Shown: positions 61,825-64,000 of the stretch, piece by piece
Layout: the number at the start of each line of letters is the position of its first letter
Numbering within the stretch: position 1 is the first letter of the stretch
NCBI RefSeq assembly: GCF_025362475.1
Contig: NZ_JANYGH010000005.1
Span: 186,001 to 250,000, forward strand
Reading direction: 5' to 3'
From: Mucilaginibacter sp.
GTDB lineage: Bacteria > Bacteroidota > Bacteroidia > Sphingobacteriales > Sphingobacteriaceae
DNA: 64,000 nt
Translations under genes and position numbers: made by a program
The notes under the pieces: model-generated
Told to the model about the DNA's origin: nothing
The model's database searches: none
Seen by the model: the letters and a program-made list of their open reading frames with translations, nothing else

Positions 61825-64000
61825 ATTAATTTTCTTCTTTTTGCTGTAAAATGTGTGGCCAGTGTGGTAAAGGATATTATGGTAACGGTACTCAATGGCA
61901 TCAGTACAGCAGCTATAAGCGGGGAGAGGCGCCCTGTTACCGCGTAACTTAAACCGATAATGTTATATGTTAAGGAGATGAGGAAGGACAGGTGGATAAT
62001 GTTAACCGTATCTTTTGAAAAACGAAGAAATGCCGGTAATTTATCAAATGAACGTCCATCCAGGATGGCATCGCTCCCGGGCGAAAAGTTATTTACATTA
62101 TCGGTTACAGCAACTCCAAGGTCACTTTGCTTAAGTGCTCCCGAGTCATTCAGTCCATCACCTAACATCATCACTTTATGCCCTTTTTGCTGAAGATTCT
62201 GGATCATATCAAGCTTTTGTTGAGGCGACTGATTAAAATGCATCCTGGAATCATCATGAAAAAAATGGATCAGTTCATTCCTTTCATGATTCTGATCTCC
62301 CGAAAGCAGGAACAGCTGGTAATCTGGCGATAGTGAACTGATCTTCTCCATACCATCACGATACTCATGAGCAAATCCAAAATAGCCCAGGTAATAGCCG
62401 TCGATCATTAAATGAACGCGCGTTATTTGCTTTGTATCTATGTAATACCCAAAAATGAGGTCGCCACTTCCAATATGAAGCTGGTGCCCTGCAATGTTGG
62501 CGTTAATGCCCTTGCCTGGTATTTCTATATATTCATTTACCGGTAATTTCCTCATGTCGCCTAAAAATTGGCATATCATTCGGCTTAAAGGATGAATGGA
62601 ATTTGAGCAGGCGCTATACACCATTTGCTTTTGTACATCAGATAATTCTCCGCTCAATTCAATCCGTTTGCTGTTGCCGGTGGTTATGGTTCCTGTTTTA
62701 TCCATTACCAGGGTATCAATACGGGCCAGTTGCTCTACTACAGCTGTGTTTTTCAGGTAGAAAAGGTTGCGATCGAAAATACTCAGCGCGGCCGACATGG
62801 TGAAAGGTGTGCTTAAGGCAAGCGCACACGGGCATGCAACAATTAACACCGCAGTAAAGGCATCTATTCCTCTTCTGAAATTAAACGGAAGCCAAGCCAT
62901 CAGCGAGCCAATGGCAATTATAATTAATACAATAGTGAAATATTTGCTAACCGTTTCATTAAAGGTTTTCATGCGGTTATCCTGCTTGCGGGTAAACGCT
63001 TCATTGTTCCATAGTTGGGTGAGGTAACTCTGTGATACAGGTTTAACAACTTCCAATTCTATTGCTTCGCCGGTTTGGCGGCCACCGGCGTAAATTATCT
63101 CGCCCAATGTTTTATTAACGGGTACAGCTTCTCCTGTAACAAAGCTAAAATCTATCAATGCCTTGCCTTTTAAAAGAATGGCATCTGCGGGAATGATCTC
63201 ATTATGACGGATCACCATGCGATGCCCGGTTACTAACTGGGCAAGCGGGATAGGCTTTTCAATTTCATCAGTTAAAACCTGAACAGCAACCGGAAAAAAG
63301 GACCTGTAATCTCTTTCGAACGAGATATGGTGATAGGTTTTTTGTTGCACAAATTTGCCTACCAGTAAAAAAAATACAAGCCCGCAAAGGGTATCTGCAA
63401 AGCCTGCACCGGTATGTGTTAATATTTCTGCCACTGTACGTGCAAAAAGCACCGCGATACCAAGGGCCAAGGGAAAGTCAATATTCAGTATTTTGCTTTT
63501 TAAATTTGTCCAGGCTGAAATGAAATAGCCGCGGCCACTGAAAAATACCACCGGTAACGCAAAAAGTATATTTAAATACCCAAAGAACTGTTTAAAGCTG
63601 TGTTCATATACCGAGAGCCCAAAGTATTCAGGAAAGCTAAGAAGCATTACGTTACCAAAACAAAACCCCGCTACAGCTATTTTTTGAACAAGGTTACCTT
63701 TATCTGCCTTGTTTTGTTTTTTTATGATATCCTGCAGACTGATGAGCGGTTCATAGCCTATATCATAAAGAAGCTCTACCAATTGCTGTAAACCGAGCTG
63801 TTGGTGATCAAAACGCACAACCAACTGTTTTTTCAAAAAATCAACCCTTGAATAATGGATAGCAGGATTGAACCTGTTTAGCTGCTCAAGTAGCCAAAGG
63901 CAGGAGCTGCAATGTATGTGTGGTATATAAAAGGTGATGAGGGAGATGTGATCATCTGTGTAGTCAAGTAGTTCTTTTAAAATCGAGGGTTCACTCAAAT
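61821..64000 (-). CDS. ccoI: Copper-transporting P-type ATPase CcoI/FixI, 5' end outside the window
   Basis: At least 725 aa visible; full members have about 790-800, so the true start is past base 64000 and the first metal-binding Cys cluster is missing. Visible: HMA-type PHIHCSSCLWLLEQ, membrane helices, actuator FVTGEAVPV, VACPCALALSTPFTMSAAL (CPC metal site), phosphorylation motif DKTGTITTG, SIHPLSRM and MLGDGLNDSGALKQSDLGVA. Delivers copper for the cbb3 oxidase. Heads the ccoI-S-NO-Q-P-G-H run. Confidence 0.93.
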   Translation of the reverse strand, partial: LSEPSILKELLDYTDDHISLITFYIPHIHCSSCLWLLEQLNRFNPAIHYSRVDFLKKQLVVRFDHQQLGLQQLVELLYDIGYEPLISLQDIIKKQNKADKGNLVQKIAVAGFCFGNVMLLSFPEYFGLSVYEHSFKQFFGYLNILFALPVVFFSGRGYFISAWTNLKSKILNIDFPLALGIAVLFARTVAEILTHTGAGFADTLCGLVFFLLVGKFVQQKTYHHISFERDYRSFFPVAVQVLTDEIEKPIPLAQLVTGHRMVIRHNEIIPADAILLKGKALIDFSFVTGEAVPVNKTLGEIIYAGGRQTGEAIELEVVKPVSQSYLTQLWNNEAFTRKQDNRMKTFNETVSKYFTIVLIIIAIGSLMAWLPFNFRRGIDAFTAVLIVACPCALALSTPFTMSAALSIFDRNLFYLKNTAVVEQLARIDTLVMDKTGTITTGNSKRIELSGELSDVQKQMVYSACSNSIHPLSRMICQFLGDMRKLPVNEYIEIPGKGINANIAGHQLHIGSGDLIFGYYIDTKQITRVHLMIDGYYLGYFGFAHEYRDGMEKISSLSPDYQLFLLSGDQNHERNELIHFFHDDSRMHFNQSPQQKLDMIQNLQQKGHKVMMLGDGLNDSGALKQSDLGVAVTDNVNNFSPGSDAILDGRSFDKLPAFLRFSKDTVNIIHLSFLISLTYNIIGLSYAVTGRLSPLIAAVLMPLSTVTIISFTTLATHFTAKRRKLI

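Noticed and set aside
1..64000. CRISPR array
   Set aside because: No series of evenly spaced direct repeats and no cas gene anywhere in the window.

Overview
The window reads as a chromosomal piece of a Bacteroidota bacterium of the Sphingobacteriaceae, most like Mucilaginibacter or Pedobacter. This is inferred from gene content: a fused CcoN-CcoO oxidase subunit, a DAHP synthase/chorismate mutase fusion, a tmRNA with the tag end GENNYALAA, DUF1573 and DUF1501/1549/1553 proteins, and promoters of the TTTG / TAnnTTTG type. I see no CRISPR array, no prophage and no complete insertion sequence.

Layout. 1-12.1 kb: the tail of a membrane protein gene, a one-module NRPS with thioesterase, a small lipoprotein, a beta-helix protein and an exopolysaccharide set (outer-membrane export lipoprotein, Wzc-like tyrosine kinase, glycosyltransferase, acetyltransferase, WcaJ-like phosphotransferase). 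12.1-16.4 kb: two single-domain response regulators, an AI-2E family permease, a small lipoprotein, then decayed DNA with a gutted catalase and an ankyrin remnant, and tmRNA. 17-28.4 kb: aminotransferase, DUF1573 protein, fused 2-oxoacid dehydrogenase E1, a nitroreductase broken by one stop codon next to nested repeats, two L,D-transpeptidases, a GH26 glycosidase, DinB, HAD and MFS genes. 28.5-35.7 kb: aromatic amino acid genes (aroC, aroA, DAHP synthase/chorismate mutase, pheA, aroB). The pheA group is preceded by a Phe/Tyr-rich leader peptide with a terminator/antiterminator pair. 35.7-46.5 kb: proline dehydrogenase, an ECF42-like sigma factor with a DGPF-family neighbour, an OmpA lipoprotein, and a three-gene set of planctomycete-type cytochrome and DUF proteins.

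46.6-64 kb holds the most interesting system. A histidine kinase whose PAS domain carries the heme-pocket residues of rhizobial FixL overlaps a regulator made of a receiver domain fused to a CRP/FNR-type DNA-binding protein, so the roles of FixJ and FixK seem joined in one polypeptide. It is followed by a D-lactate dehydrogenase-like gene and hemN; further on lies the whole cbb3 oxidase set ccoI-S-NO-Q-P-G-H plus a SafE-type protein. By eye I found seven copies of TGAY-N4-VTCA (V = A, C or G), an FNR/FixK-type site, in front of six transcription units here: the kinase/regulator pair, the CoA-transferase, the lactate dehydrogenase, ccoNO, a small helical protein and a catalytically dead L,D-transpeptidase homologue. 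Site centres lie exactly 33 or 55 bp from the centre of a -7-like element, two helical turns apart, as for class II and class I activation. I infer a local micro-oxic regulon: high-affinity respiration, oxygen-independent heme synthesis and fermentation.
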